This document shows positions 54,228 to 63,116 of a stretch of 64,000 nt of DNA, one piece after another. How positions within the stretch are numbered: position 1 is the first letter of the stretch; every line of letters starts with the position of its first letter. A program made the translations under genes and the position numbers. The stretch is from Bog-756 sp963701325 (GTDB lineage Bacteria > Actinomycetota > Acidimicrobiia > Acidimicrobiales > RAAP-2): assembly GCA_963701325.1 (NCBI GenBank), contig OY969604.1, forward strand, positions 1,674,001-1,738,000, read 5' to 3'. The notes beneath the pieces are model-generated. The model searched no databases, was not told the DNA's origin, and was given only the letters and a program-made list of their open reading frames with translations.

Positions 54228-55196
54228 TCAGTCCACCTCCTTGCGGAAGTGGGGGGTCTCGTGGTGCTCGCGGGTACGGCGCTCGATCTCCTCGTCCTCG
54301 CTCAGGATGCGCTCGAGCTCGTCGGGCACGGCCGGCGGGGCGGCGATGTCGGCGGCCGACCGGTCGACCAGGCCGTCGGGGACGTCGGTCTCCGTGTCGT
54401 CCGGATCGAGGGTCACCACACTGCCCGGTGCACCCTGCTCGGCACGGCGGCGGCCGCCGCCGGCGGTGATCAGGCGGCGCGGTGCGGCGTCGCCGGACTG
54501 ACCGGACGTCTCGCCCACGGCCATGGCCGCCTCGCGGGTGATCTTGTCCTCGGTCGAGATCTTGTAGGGGAGGATGTCGCCCTTGTAGATCCAGACCTTC
54601 ACACCGATCCGTCCGTAGGTCGTCTTGGCCTCGCGGAACCCGTAGTCGATGTCGGCCCGGAGCGTGTGCAGCGGCACCCGGCCCTCGCGATAGGACTCCT
54701 TGCGGGACATCTCCGATCCGCCCAGGCGGCCGGCGCACTGGACCCGGACCCCGACCGCGCCCGCCTTCTGCACGGTCTGGATGGAGCGCTTCATCGCCCG
54801 GCGGAAGGCCACCCGCCGGGCCAGCTGGTCGCAGATTCCCTGGGCGATGAGCGCAGCGTCGAGCTCGGGCTGCTTGATCTCCTGGATGTTGAGCTGGATC
54901 CGGTTGTTGAGGCCGGTGATCTCCTCGATCCGCTTCTTCAGACGGTCGGCCTCGGCGCCGCGGCGGCCGATGACGATGCCGGGGCGGGCCGTGTGGATGT
55001 CCACCCGGAGCCGGTCCCGGGTGCGCTCGATCTCGATGCGGCTGACCGCGGCGGATTCGAGCTGGGACATCAGGTAGTCACGGATCTGCCAGTCCTCGAT
55101 CACGCAGTTCTGATAGTTGCGCTCCTCGAACCACCGCGACTTCCAGTCCGTGGTCACCCCGAGTCGGAACCCGTACGGGTTCACTTTCTGGCCCAT
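54228..55196 (-). CDS. rpsC: 30S ribosomal protein S3 with extended C-terminus
   Basis: S3 lines the mRNA entry. The first 215 residues are normal: GQKVNPYGFRLGVTTDWKSRWFEE, the KH domain VDIHTARPGIVIGRRGAEADRLK, and GGSEMSRKESYREGRVPLHTLRADIDYG. The family is usually 210-275 residues; this one has 322. The extra part begins after AAMAVGETSG and is mixed-charge and disordered-looking, with ERILSEDEEIERRTREHHETPHFRKEVD at the end. It directly abuts rplV (TAG then ATG). Confidence 0.95.
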   Translation of the reverse strand: MGQKVNPYGFRLGVTTDWKSRWFEERNYQNCVIEDWQIRDYLMSQLESAAVSRIEIERTRDRLRVDIHTARPGIVIGRRGAEADRLKKRIEEITGLNNRIQLNIQEIKQPELDAALIAQGICDQLARRVAFRRAMKRSIQTVQKAGAVGVRVQCAGRLGGSEMSRKESYREGRVPLHTLRADIDYGFREAKTTYGRIGVKVWIYKGDILPYKISTEDKITREAAMAVGETSGQSGDAAPRRLITAGGGRRRAEQGAPGSVVTLDPDDTETDVPDGLVDRSAADIAAPPAVPDELERILSEDEEIERRTREHHETPHFRKEVD

Positions 55197-55880
55197 CTAG
55201 TTGCCCTTCTCCTCGGTGCTGTCGTCTTCGGTGTCGCTGTCGTCCTCTGTGTCGCCTGCCTCGTCGGCTGCCTCGTCGGCGACTTCCTCGCCCGTCTCCG
55301 CATCGGTCTCGTCGACGGCGTCCGCGTCGGTCTCGGTCACCTCGTCGAGGTCCTCGGCCGTCGGTTCTGCGAACTCCTCGGCCTCGGTGGCAGGTGCTGT
55401 CGACGCCACGGTCTCCGGTGTGGTTCCGCCCTGCTGGCGACGGCGCGATCCGGCCACCCGGCGCGAGCGCTGCGAGCCCCCGGCCGACTGCTTCGCCCGG
55501 CGGCGGGCGAGACGCTCGTCGGGCATCCGACTCACGATCACGGTGATGTGGGAGGTGCGCTTGCGGATGCGGGTCGCCCTGCCCCGGGCCCGCGGGCGCC
55601 AGCGCTTGAGGGTGGTGCCCTCGTCGGCGTAGCAGACCGAGACGTAGAGCTCCTCGGGGTCGAGCCCGTCGTTGTGCGCCGCGTTGGCCACAGCTGACGC
55701 GAGCACCTTGCCGACGACGACGGCAGCGTCGCGGTCGCCGTTGGCCAGGATCTCGGTGGCCAGCGACACGTCGCGGCCGCGGATGAGGTCGAGGACCTGG
55801 CGCACCTTGTTGGCCGGCGCATGGCTGTGGCGGAGCACCGCGCGGGTGCCCTCACGCTGGTCGACGGTCAGCCCGGGCAT
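55197..55880 (-). CDS. rplV: 50S ribosomal protein L22 with long basic-acidic tail
   Basis: Residues 1-115 are L22: RAVLRHSHAPANKVRQVLDLIRGRDVSLATEIL, VGKVLASAVANAAHNDGLDPEELYV and LKRWRPRARGRATRIRKRTSHITVIVS. L22 normally has 110-130 residues; this protein has 227. The tail begins Arg-rich (RRRAKQSAGGSQRSRR) and then becomes almost purely acidic (residues 155-227, with ETDAETGEEVADEAADEAGD). L22 spans the exit tunnel and its ends are at the outer surface. It follows rpsS by one base. Confidence 0.94.
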   Translation of the reverse strand: MPGLTVDQREGTRAVLRHSHAPANKVRQVLDLIRGRDVSLATEILANGDRDAAVVVGKVLASAVANAAHNDGLDPEELYVSVCYADEGTTLKRWRPRARGRATRIRKRTSHITVIVSRMPDERLARRRAKQSAGGSQRSRRVAGSRRRQQGGTTPETVASTAPATEAEEFAEPTAEDLDEVTETDADAVDETDAETGEEVADEAADEAGDTEDDSDTEDDSTEEKGN

Positions 55881-55881
55881 G

Positions 55882-56160
55882 TCAGCGCCGTCCTGCCCGC
55901 TCTTGGCCCGCGTGGAACTTGAAGGTCCGGGTCGGGGCGAATTCCCCGAGCTTGTGGCCGACCATCGACTCGGTCACGTAGACCGGGATGTGCTTGCGGC
56001 CGTCGTGGACGGCAATCGTGTGGCCGACCATGTCGGGGATGATGGTCGAACGCCGGGACCAGGTCTTGATGACCTTCTTGTCGCCGGCCGCGTTGAGGAC
56101 ATCGACCTTCTTGAGCAGGTGGTCGTCGACGAACGGGCCTTTCTTGAGGCTGCGGGGCAT
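55882..56160 (-). CDS. rpsS: 30S ribosomal protein S19
   Basis: A 92-residue head protein: PRSLKKGPFVDDHLLKKVDVLN, KTWSRRSTIIPDMVGHTIAVHDGRKHIPVYVTESMVGHKLGEFAPTRTF. ATG 56160 is fixed by the family N-terminus. Located between rplB and rplV, as is universal in the S10 order. Confidence 0.97.
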   Translation of the reverse strand: MPRSLKKGPFVDDHLLKKVDVLNAAGDKKVIKTWSRRSTIIPDMVGHTIAVHDGRKHIPVYVTESMVGHKLGEFAPTRTFKFHAGQERAGRR

Positions 56161-56183
56161 GGCGTCTCGTTCCTCTGTCTTCC

Positions 56184-57020
56184 CTAGCGGCGCGCGCCGC
56201 GGGTGCGGCGCCTGCGAACGATCATCTTGTCGGACTCCTTGCCCCGGGACCGCGTACGGCCCTCCGGCTGGCCCCAGGGAGAGACCGGATGGCGCCCTCC
56301 GGAAGTCTTCCCTTCGCCACCACCGAGTGGGTGGTCGACCGGGTTCATGGCGACACCACGGGTCTGGGGACGGACGCCCTTCCAGCGGTTGCGGCCTGCC
56401 TTGCCGATCTTGACCAGCTCGGCCTCCGAGTTCCCCACGACGCCCAGGGTGGCCCGGCAGTCGATCGGGACCCTGCGCATCTCGGTGGAGGGGAGCCGGA
56501 GGGTGGCGAATGCGCCCTCCTTCGCAACCAGCTGGACGCTCATACCCGCCCCACGGGCCATCTTCCCCCCGGCACCGGCACGGAGCTCGACGTTGTGTAC
56601 GACGGAACCGACCGGGATGTAGCGCAGTGGCAGGGCGTTGCCCGGCCGGATCTCGGCACCCTGCCCCGACTGGATCCGGTCGCCCACCGACACCAGGGCC
56701 GGGGCCAGGATGTAGCGCTTCTCCCCGTCGAGATAGTGGAGGAGGGCGATCCGGGCGTTCCGGTTCGGGTCGTACTCGATCGAGGCGACCTTGGCCGGGA
56801 TCCCGTCCTTGTCCCGCTTGAAGTCGATGATCCGGTACTGCTGCTTGTGGCCGCCGCCACGATGGCGGGCCGTCTTGCGCCCGTGGTTGTTCCGGCCACC
56901 GGTGGACGGCTTCGGCGAGAGGAGCGACTTCTCGGGCCGGTCGCGGGTGATCTCGGCGAAGTCCGAGACGGTCTGGAAGCGCCGGCCGGCGCTGGTGGGT
57001 TTGCGTGAACGCAGTGCCAT
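56184..57020 (-). CDS. rplB: 50S ribosomal protein L2
   Basis: A 278-residue L2 near the peptidyl-transferase centre: RNNHGRKTARHRGGGHKQQYRIIDFKRDKDG, VASIEYDPNRNARIALLHYLDGEKRYI, PVGSVVHNVELRAGAGGKMARGAGMSVQLVAKEG, and GVAMNPVDHPLGGGEGKTSGGRHPVSPWG with the catalytic-core His. Length and all motifs are standard. Confidence 0.97.
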   Translation of the reverse strand: MALRSRKPTSAGRRFQTVSDFAEITRDRPEKSLLSPKPSTGGRNNHGRKTARHRGGGHKQQYRIIDFKRDKDGIPAKVASIEYDPNRNARIALLHYLDGEKRYILAPALVSVGDRIQSGQGAEIRPGNALPLRYIPVGSVVHNVELRAGAGGKMARGAGMSVQLVAKEGAFATLRLPSTEMRRVPIDCRATLGVVGNSEAELVKIGKAGRNRWKGVRPQTRGVAMNPVDHPLGGGEGKTSGGRHPVSPWGQPEGRTRSRGKESDKMIVRRRRTRGARR

Positions 57021-57037
57021 GGTCGGTCCCGGTCCTT

Positions 57038-57328
57038 CTAGTTCTCGAACAGGTCGATCGAGTCACCCGGTGCGAGGGTGACGATGGCCCGCTTGGTGTC
57101 CGCACGGTGGCCGAGGCCGCCGCCCTTCCGGTTGCGCTTGGTCTTGCCCTTGCGATTGAGGGTGTTGACGTTGACCACCCGCACGCTGAAGGCCTCCTCG
57201 ACGGCGTGCCGCACATCGATCTTGGTGGCCGACTTGTCGACCACGAAGACGTAGACGTTGTCGTCCATGAGGGCGTAGGACTTCTCGGACACGACCGGAC
57301 GGATGAGGACGTTGTGGGGATCCCTCAC
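57038..57328 (-). CDS. rplW: 50S ribosomal protein L23
   Basis: A 96-residue tunnel-exit protein, the docking site of trigger factor and SRP: RDPHNVLIRPVVSEKSYALMDDNVYVFVVDKSATKIDVRHAVEEAFSVRVVNVNTLNRKGK. The exposed Glu that contacts trigger factor is in VSEKSY. No extra tail here, unlike its neighbours L22 and L29. ATG overlaps the rplD stop by four bases. Confidence 0.96.
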   Translation of the reverse strand: MRDPHNVLIRPVVSEKSYALMDDNVYVFVVDKSATKIDVRHAVEEAFSVRVVNVNTLNRKGKTKRNRKGGGLGHRADTKRAIVTLAPGDSIDLFEN

Positions 57329-58140
57329 GACGGGTCCTCCTCTGTCTCGGTCCCTGCGTCGTCGCCCTCGGCGTCGCTCACGCTGGCGACGACCGGGGCA
57401 TCGGCTGGGGCATCCCCTTCGGCGTCGCTCACGGCCACGTCCGTCCGGGGGCCGGTCCGGCCGGTCGGGAGGGTCTCGTCGGTGAAGACGATCCAGTCGT
57501 TGACCAGGATGTCGTAGGCGTTGAGCTCGCTGCTCGCGATGGACTGGACCTCGGGGAGGTTGCCGAAGGAGCGGTCGGCGATGCCGTCCTCCTCGCCGAG
57601 GACGACCAGCACCCTTCCGGCCAGCTCGAGGGCCGCCAGAGAGGCCAGCGCCGCCTTGGTGCTGGGCTCGTCGAAGCCCCAGGCGTCGACCAGAGCGACC
57701 CGGCCCTGGGAGGCACGGTCCGAAAGGGCTGAGCGCAGGGCCAGCTGGACCATCTTCTTCGGGGTCCGCTGGGCGTAGGAGCGGGGCTTCGGGCCGAGGG
57801 CCACGCCACCGCCCACCCAGATCGGTGACCGGGTCGAGCCGGCACGGGCCCGACCGGTGCCCTTCTGGCGGAACGGCTTGGTCCCGCCGCCGCGGACCTC
57901 GGCCCTGGTCTTGGTCGACTGGGTGCCGGAGCGGGCGGCAGCCAGCTGAGCGGTCACCACCTGGTGGAGCACGGCCAGATTGGGTTCGATGCCGAAGGTC
58001 TCCGGGTCGAGGCCGACCTCGCCCAGGTCGGCACCCTCGCTCGACCGGCGGGTCACCGTCCGGTGCTCGGGCTCGGGGCGCAGGAACCGTCGGATCTCGG
58101 CAGGCCCGGCCGTCTCGAGGTCGATCGTGTCGGGCGTCAT
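57325..58140 (-). CDS. rplD: 50S ribosomal protein L4 with acidic tail
   Basis: A 271-residue L4. The tunnel loop is KTRAEVRGGGTKPFRQKGTGRARAGSTRSPIWVGGGVALGPKPRSY; the globular part has KKMVQLALRSALSDRA and NAYDILVNDWIVFT. The usual length is 200-225. About 45 residues follow the last conserved strand and are acidic with a repeat, VSDAEGD, present twice (AVSDAEGDAPADA, SVSDAEGDDAGTE). The start ATG 58140 overlaps the rplC stop. L4 autoregulates the S10 operon in E. coli. Confidence 0.95.
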   Translation of the reverse strand: MTPDTIDLETAGPAEIRRFLRPEPEHRTVTRRSSEGADLGEVGLDPETFGIEPNLAVLHQVVTAQLAAARSGTQSTKTRAEVRGGGTKPFRQKGTGRARAGSTRSPIWVGGGVALGPKPRSYAQRTPKKMVQLALRSALSDRASQGRVALVDAWGFDEPSTKAALASLAALELAGRVLVVLGEEDGIADRSFGNLPEVQSIASSELNAYDILVNDWIVFTDETLPTGRTGPRTDVAVSDAEGDAPADAPVVASVSDAEGDDAGTETEEDPS

Positions 58141-58796
58141 CGGGATGCTCCTTTGACCATCGGTGCCTTCACCGCGTCCCGCAGCACCACCATCCCGCCC
58201 CGGGGGCCGGGAACCGCGCCCTTGACCAGCACCAGCTCCCGCTCTGGGTCGGCCTGGACGATCTCCAGGTTGAGGGTGGTGACCTGCTGGCCGCCCATCC
58301 GACCGGCCATCCGGGTGCCCTTGAAGACCCTGGACGGCGTCGCGCACGCGCCGACCGAACCCGGAGAACGGTGCTTCTTGTGATTGCCGTGACTGGCGCC
58401 CTGGCCCTTGAAGTTGTGACGCTTCATCGCGCCGGCGAATCCCTTGCCCTTGGAGACGGCGATAGCGTCCACCAGCTCGCCGGCTTCGAGCAGGTCGGCG
58501 GTCAACTGTTGGCCGACCTCGTACTCGGAGGTGTCGTCCAGCCGCAGCTCGACCAGGCGTCTGCCCGGGTCCACTCCGGCCCGGTCGTAGTGGCCGCGTT
58601 CCGGCTTGGTCAGCGATCCGTTGCGGCGATGGCCCCAGGTCACCTGTAGGGCCGAGTAGCCCTCCTGCTCGGGGGTCTTGATCTGGACGATCCGGACCGG
58701 TGAGACGCGCAGCACCGTCACCGGGATGGCCCGGTGCCGGTCGTCCCAGATCTGGGTCATCCCGACCTTCTCACCCACGATCGCCTTGCTCGCCAC
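58137..58796 (-). CDS. rplC: 50S ribosomal protein L3
   Basis: A 219-residue L3: IVGEKVGMTQIWDDRHRAIPVTVLRV, FAGAMKRHNFKGQGASHGNHKKHRSPGSVGACATPSRVFKGTRMAGRMGG with the tip near the peptidyl-transferase centre, and RELVLVKGAVPGPRGGMV. GTG 58796 is used because AAGGAAG lies about 10 bases upstream and the sequence starts ASKAIVG; the longer reading to 58850 is unsupported. A 371-base spacer separates it from rpsJ. Confidence 0.95.
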   Translation of the reverse strand: MASKAIVGEKVGMTQIWDDRHRAIPVTVLRVSPVRIVQIKTPEQEGYSALQVTWGHRRNGSLTKPERGHYDRAGVDPGRRLVELRLDDTSEYEVGQQLTADLLEAGELVDAIAVSKGKGFAGAMKRHNFKGQGASHGNHKKHRSPGSVGACATPSRVFKGTRMAGRMGGQQVTTLNLEIVQADPERELVLVKGAVPGPRGGMVVLRDAVKAPMVKGASR

Positions 58797-59167
58797 GGGA
58801 GCTTCTTCCTTCTCGACTCTCGATCCACGCCGGCCGGCCTGGATCCACAACTCGTCCTGCGCCGCCCGGCCGACCGGCCAGAGGGCGGACTCCTCCGCCC
58901 GGCTCGATCACCCGGGGGTGACTCTCACTCGGTACTCCCTCTGGTCAGACCAGGAGGCTGTCCACCGACATCGGTGAAGCTCGCACGCAGACGCTCCGCT
59001 CGGTTGGACCCGAGCGGAGCGCTCGCCTGATTTGGCCCGAGGTCCCCGCCGTCACGGCAGGCGCTCGAACACGTCCCATTCGCATGGTGAGCCCGCATTC
59101 GGGCCGACCGGTCACTCTATACCATCCTGACCGGCCCTTCCAGGCCGACCCAGGCGGTAGGCGGCCC
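58797..59167 (-). other. structured spacer between rpsJ and rplC, possible S10-operon leader
   Basis: The only stretch over 300 bases without a gene. It contains hairpins: CGCTCCGCTCGG (58992-59003) with CCGAGCGGAGCG (59010-59021), a perfect 12-bp stem with a 6-base loop; GGGCGGA/TCCGCCC (58883-58900); and CTGGTC-A-GACCAG (58941-58953). With the -10 box at 59116-59121 this could be a roughly 300-base 5' leader of the rplC-to-rplO genes, apart from tuf-rpsJ. A terminator or processing site for the tuf-rpsJ transcript is an alternative. No U tract follows the long stem. Confidence 0.45.
59116..59121 (-). promoter_or_regulatory. possible -10 box for the rplC operon
   Basis: The minus strand reads TATAGA in GGTATAGAGTG, close to TATAAT and among the few A/T-rich hexamers here. 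CCTGGA about 17 bases upstream is a poor -35. Transcription would begin near 59109, giving a leader of about 310 bases to the rplC GTG. Confidence 0.4.
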
Positions 59168-59497
59168 TCAGACGGTCTGGATCTTGATCTCGATGTCCAC
59201 CCCGGCCGGGAGGTCGAGCCGCTGGAGCGAGTCGACGGTCTTCGGGGTGTGCTCGACGATGTCCACCAGGCGCTTGTGCACCCGCATCTCGAAGTGCTCG
59301 CGGCTGTCCTTGTACTTGTGGGGCGACCGGATCACCGTGTAGCGGTGCTTCTCGGTGGGCAGGGGCACCGGTCCGAGGACCTTGGCCTGGGTGCGGAGCA
59401 CCGTCTGGACGATCTTCTCGGTCGACTGGTCGAGGATCTCGTGGTCGTACGCCTTGAGGCGGATCCGGATCTTCTGGCGTGGGCCTTCTGCGGCCAT
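59168..59497 (-). CDS. rpsJ: 30S ribosomal protein S10
   Basis: A 109-residue S10, also a Nus-factor partner (NusE) in antitermination: QKIRIRLKAYDHEILDQSTEKIVQTVLRTQAKVLGPVPLPTEKHRYTVIRSPHKYKDSREHFEMRVHKRLVDI. ATG 59497 with AGAGGA upstream gives the usual length; a longer upstream reading lacks homology. It follows tuf by 40 bases. Confidence 0.96.
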   Translation of the reverse strand: MAAEGPRQKIRIRLKAYDHEILDQSTEKIVQTVLRTQAKVLGPVPLPTEKHRYTVIRSPHKYKDSREHFEMRVHKRLVDIVEHTPKTVDSLQRLDLPAGVDIEIKIQTV

Positions 59498-59537
59498 GGT
59501 GACTGGGTCCTCTCGTGAGTGGCGGGCGACGGTGCGG

Positions 59538-60725
59538 CTATTCGATGATCTTGGTGACCCGGCCCGACGCCACCGTGCGGCCACCCTCTCGGATGGCGAA
59601 CCGCAACCCCTCGTCCATGGCGATCGGCTTGCCCAGCTCGACCGTCATGTCGGTGTTGTCGCCGGGCATGACCATCTCGGTTCCCTCGGGGAGGGAGATG
59701 GTGCCCGTCACGTCGGTGGTCCGGAAGTAGAACTGCGGCCGGTAGTTGGTGAAGAACGGCTTGTGCCGGCCGCCCTCGTCCTTGTTGAGCACGTAGACGG
59801 TCGCGTCGAACTTGGTGTGCGGGGTGATGGAGCCGGGCTTGCACAGGACCTGCCCGCGCTCGACCTCCTCCTTCTTGGTGCCGCGAAGGAGGGCACCGAC
59901 GTTGTCGCCGGCACGGCCCTCGTCGAGCAGCTTCCGGAACATCTCGATGCCGGTCACCACCGTCTTCTGGGTGTCCCGCAGGCCGACGATCTCGACCTCC
60001 TCGCCCACCTTGACGATCCCCTGCTCGATCTTGCCGGTCACCACGGTGCCGCGCCCGGTGATCGACATGACGTCCTCGATCGACATCAGGAACGGCTTCT
60101 CGACGTCACGGATCGGCTCTGGGATGTAGGAGTCGACGGCTTCCATCAACTCGGTGATCTTGGGTGCCCACTCGGCGTCGCCCTCCAGCGCCTTCAGCGC
60201 GCTCACCCGGATGATCGGGGTGTCGTCGCCGGGGAACTCGTACTCGTTGAGCAGCTCACGGACCTCGAGCTCGACCAGGTCGAGCAGCTCCTCGTCGTCG
60301 ACCGTGTCGGCCTTGTTGAGAGCGACCACGATGTAGGGCACCCCGACCTGACGGGCGAGCAGCACGTGCTCACGGGTCTGAGGCATCGGGCCGTCGGCGG
60401 CCGACACGACCAGGATGGCCCCGTCCACCTGGGCGGCACCGGTGATCATGTTCTTGATGTAGTCGGCGTGGCCGGGCATGTCCACGTGGGCGTAGTGCCG
60501 GTTCGGCGTCTCGTACTCGACGTGGGCGATGGAGATCGTGATGCCGCGCTGCTTCTCCTCCGGCGCCTTGTCGATCTGGTCGAAGGGGGTGAAGGACGTG
60601 GTCGGGTCGTTGTCGTGGAGGACCTTGGTGATGGCCGCGGTGAGCGTGGTCTTCCCGTGGTCGATGTGTCCCATCGTCCCGACGTTGACGTGGGGCTTGT
60701 TGCGCTCGAACTTCTGCTTGGCCAT
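59538..60725 (-). CDS. tuf: translation elongation factor EF-Tu
   Basis: A 395-residue GTPase bringing aminoacyl-tRNA to the ribosome. G1 is GHIDHGKTT, the G2 region includes EEKQRGITIS, G3 is DMPGHADYIKN (the E. coli Cys81 position is Met), G4 NKADTV, then domains 2 and 3 with GRGTVVTGKIEQG and the ending VASGRVTKIIE. It is the only EF-Tu in the window, between fusA and rpsJ. Confidence 0.97.
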   Translation of the reverse strand: MAKQKFERNKPHVNVGTMGHIDHGKTTLTAAITKVLHDNDPTTSFTPFDQIDKAPEEKQRGITISIAHVEYETPNRHYAHVDMPGHADYIKNMITGAAQVDGAILVVSAADGPMPQTREHVLLARQVGVPYIVVALNKADTVDDEELLDLVELEVRELLNEYEFPGDDTPIIRVSALKALEGDAEWAPKITELMEAVDSYIPEPIRDVEKPFLMSIEDVMSITGRGTVVTGKIEQGIVKVGEEVEIVGLRDTQKTVVTGIEMFRKLLDEGRAGDNVGALLRGTKKEEVERGQVLCKPGSITPHTKFDATVYVLNKDEGGRHKPFFTNYRPQFYFRTTDVTGTISLPEGTEMVMPGDNTDMTVELGKPIAMDEGLRFAIREGGRTVASGRVTKIIE

Positions 60726-60904
60726 GGCTGGGGCAGTGCTCCCTGATCTCGGGCGGTGCCCCCTCGGGCCCGCCGCGACGGAGGCGGGTGCCTCCGTCCT
60801 TCCTCGTGTTTCTGTCTCTGCTGCTATCCGGTACTGCTGGATCTGGTGCTGCGGTGCTGCCTTGTGCTGGGTGTGGAACGTCTGGGTGTGAGGCGGGTGG
60901 CCGG

Positions 60905-60935
60905 TGCACGGTTCCGGGGGCCCCGGTTCCGTGCA
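60905..60935 (-). terminator. strong hairpin 17 bases after fusA
   Basis: GCACGG (60906-60911) and CCGTGC (60929-60934) flank an inner CCGGGG/CCCCGG stem with a TT/TT mismatch and a single-base centre. It begins 17 bases after the fusA stop and precedes tuf. It may reduce read-through between fusA and tuf or stabilise the fusA end; no U run follows. The rest of the 226-base gap shows no feature I can support. Confidence 0.4.
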
Positions 60936-60951
60936 ACCTGCTCCGTGCCGC

Positions 60952-63048
60952 CTACTCTCCGCGCGCCTTGGCGATGATCTCCTTGGCGATCGACTCGGGG
61001 ACCTGGTTGTACGCGTGGAACTGCATCGAGTACGTGGCCCGTCCCTGGGTACGCGAGCGCAGGTCGGTAGCGTAGCCGAACATGTCGCTCAGCGGTACCT
61101 GTGCCCGCACGATGTGATTGCTCCCCCGCTGCTCCATGCCCTCGACCTTGCCCCGGCGTGAGGAGAGGTCGCCGATCACGTCGCCCATGTACTCCTCGGG
61201 GGTGGTCACCTCCACTGCCATCACCGGTTCCAGCAGGACCGGGTCCGCCAGCTGAGCGGCCTTCTTGATCGCCATGGATCCGGCGATCTTGAAGGCCATC
61301 TCCGAGGAGTCGACGTCGTGATAGGAGCCGTAGGTGAGGGTCACCTTGATGTCGACCGTCGGGTAGCCCGCGAGCACGCCCGAGGTGATCGACTCCTGGA
61401 TCCCCTGGTTGACCGACGGGATGTACTCCTTCGGGATCACCCCGCCGGTGATCTTGTCCTCGAACTCGTAGCCGCCGCCCGGGCCGGTCGGCTCGAGCGA
61501 GATCACCACGTGCCCGTACTGGCCCCTGCCGCCGGTCTGGCGGACGTACTTGGTCTCCACCTTCTCAACCTTCTTGCGGACGGTCTCGCGGTAGGCCACC
61601 TGGGGTTTGCCCACGTTGGCGTCCACGTTGAACTCCCGGAGCATGCGGTCGACCAGCACCTCGAGATGGAGCTCGCCCATCCCGGAGATGACCGTCTGAC
61701 CGGTCTCCTCGTCCGACTGGACCCGGAAGGTCGGGTCCTCCTCGGACAGCGAGAACAGGGCCTTGGACAGCTTGTCCTGGTCGGCCTTGGTCTTCGGCTC
61801 GACGGCGACGTGGATGACCGGCTCGGGAAAGGTCAACGACTCCAGGATGACCTGGTCGTCGGGATCACAGAGGGTGTCCCCGGTCGTGGTCTGCTTGAGG
61901 CCGACCACGGCCACGATGTCGCCGGCGAAGACCGCGTCGAGGTCCTCGCGGGAGTTGGCGTGCATCTGGAGCAGCCTGCCCACCCGCTCCTTGCGGTCCT
62001 TGGTCGAGTTGACCACCCCGGAGCCCTTGCCCAGGGTGCCCGAGTAGACCCGGAGGTAGGTCAGCTTGCCCACGAACGGATCGGTCATGACCTTGAAGGC
62101 CAGCGCCGAGAAGGGCGCCGAGTCGTCCGGGGGACGCTCCACGGTCACCCCCTCCTTGCGGGGGACGGTGCCCATGGTCGGGGGGATGTCGAGCGGGCTC
62201 GGCAGGTAGTCGACCACTGCGTCGAGCATGGGCTGGACGCCCTTGTTCTTGAAGGCGGAGCCGCACAGCACGGGAACCGCGTGGCTGCCCAGGGTCACCG
62301 TGCGCAGGGCCCGGGTGATGTCCTCGGGGGTGATCTCCTCCTCGCCGAGGTACTTCTCCATGATGACGTCGTCGTGGTTGGAGACCACGTCGATGAGGGC
62401 GGCGTGAGCGGCGGTGGCGGCCTGCTCGAGGTCGGCCGGGATGTCTTCGTCCCGCCACTCCTCGCCCATGCCCTCGTCCCAGACCAGGGCCCGCATCCGG
62501 ACCAGGTCGATCACGCCGCGGAACTCGCCCTCGGCGCCGATGGGCAGCTGGACGACCGCGACGGTGGCGTCGAGGCGGTCCTTGATCATCTGGACGCACT
62601 GGTCGAAGTCGGCCCCGGTCCGGTCCATCTTGTTGACGAAGCAGATCCTCGGGACCTCGTACTTGTTGGCCTGGCGCCAGACCGTCTCGGTCTGGGGCTC
62701 CACGCCGGCCACCGCGTCGAACACCGCGACCGCGCCGTCGAGCACCCGCAGCGAACGTTCCACCTCGACGGTGAAGTCGACGTGGCCGGGGGTGTCGATG
62801 ATGTTGATCAGGGTGTCGTTCCACATGGTGGTGGTGGCCGCAGAGGTGATCGTGATGCCACGCTCCTGCTCCTGGACCATCCAGTCCATGGTGGCCGCGC
62901 CCTCGTGGACCTCACCGATCTTGTAGTTCTTGCCGGTGTAGTAGAGGATCCGCTCGGTGGTGGTGGTCTTGCCCGCGTCGATGTGGGCCATGATCCCGAT
63001 GTTGCGGGTCTTGGCCAGCGGGTGGTTGCGGGTTGGGTGTTCAGCCAT
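60952..63048 (-). CDS. fusA: translation elongation factor EF-G
   Basis: A 698-residue translocase. G1 is AHIDAGKTTTTERIL, G2 in EQERGITITSA, G3 DTPGHVDFTVEVERSL, G4 NKMDRTGADF. Domains II-V follow, with domain IV RQTGGRGQYGHVVI and SVNQGIQESITSGVLAGYP. The standard length and order show a complete canonical EF-G. Gene order rpsL-rpsG-fusA-tuf is that of the str operon. Confidence 0.97.
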   Translation of the reverse strand: MAEHPTRNHPLAKTRNIGIMAHIDAGKTTTTERILYYTGKNYKIGEVHEGAATMDWMVQEQERGITITSAATTTMWNDTLINIIDTPGHVDFTVEVERSLRVLDGAVAVFDAVAGVEPQTETVWRQANKYEVPRICFVNKMDRTGADFDQCVQMIKDRLDATVAVVQLPIGAEGEFRGVIDLVRMRALVWDEGMGEEWRDEDIPADLEQAATAAHAALIDVVSNHDDVIMEKYLGEEEITPEDITRALRTVTLGSHAVPVLCGSAFKNKGVQPMLDAVVDYLPSPLDIPPTMGTVPRKEGVTVERPPDDSAPFSALAFKVMTDPFVGKLTYLRVYSGTLGKGSGVVNSTKDRKERVGRLLQMHANSREDLDAVFAGDIVAVVGLKQTTTGDTLCDPDDQVILESLTFPEPVIHVAVEPKTKADQDKLSKALFSLSEEDPTFRVQSDEETGQTVISGMGELHLEVLVDRMLREFNVDANVGKPQVAYRETVRKKVEKVETKYVRQTGGRGQYGHVVISLEPTGPGGGYEFEDKITGGVIPKEYIPSVNQGIQESITSGVLAGYPTVDIKVTLTYGSYHDVDSSEMAFKIAGSMAIKKAAQLADPVLLEPVMAVEVTTPEEYMGDVIGDLSSRRGKVEGMEQRGSNHIVRAQVPLSDMFGYATDLRSRTQGRATYSMQFHAYNQVPESIAKEIIAKARGE

Positions 63049-63116
63049 GATTGATCAGCTCTCGGGTAGTACTCGTCGCGAACGGTTCGGGTCCGGGCAG
63101 GGCGGAGCGGACCCTC

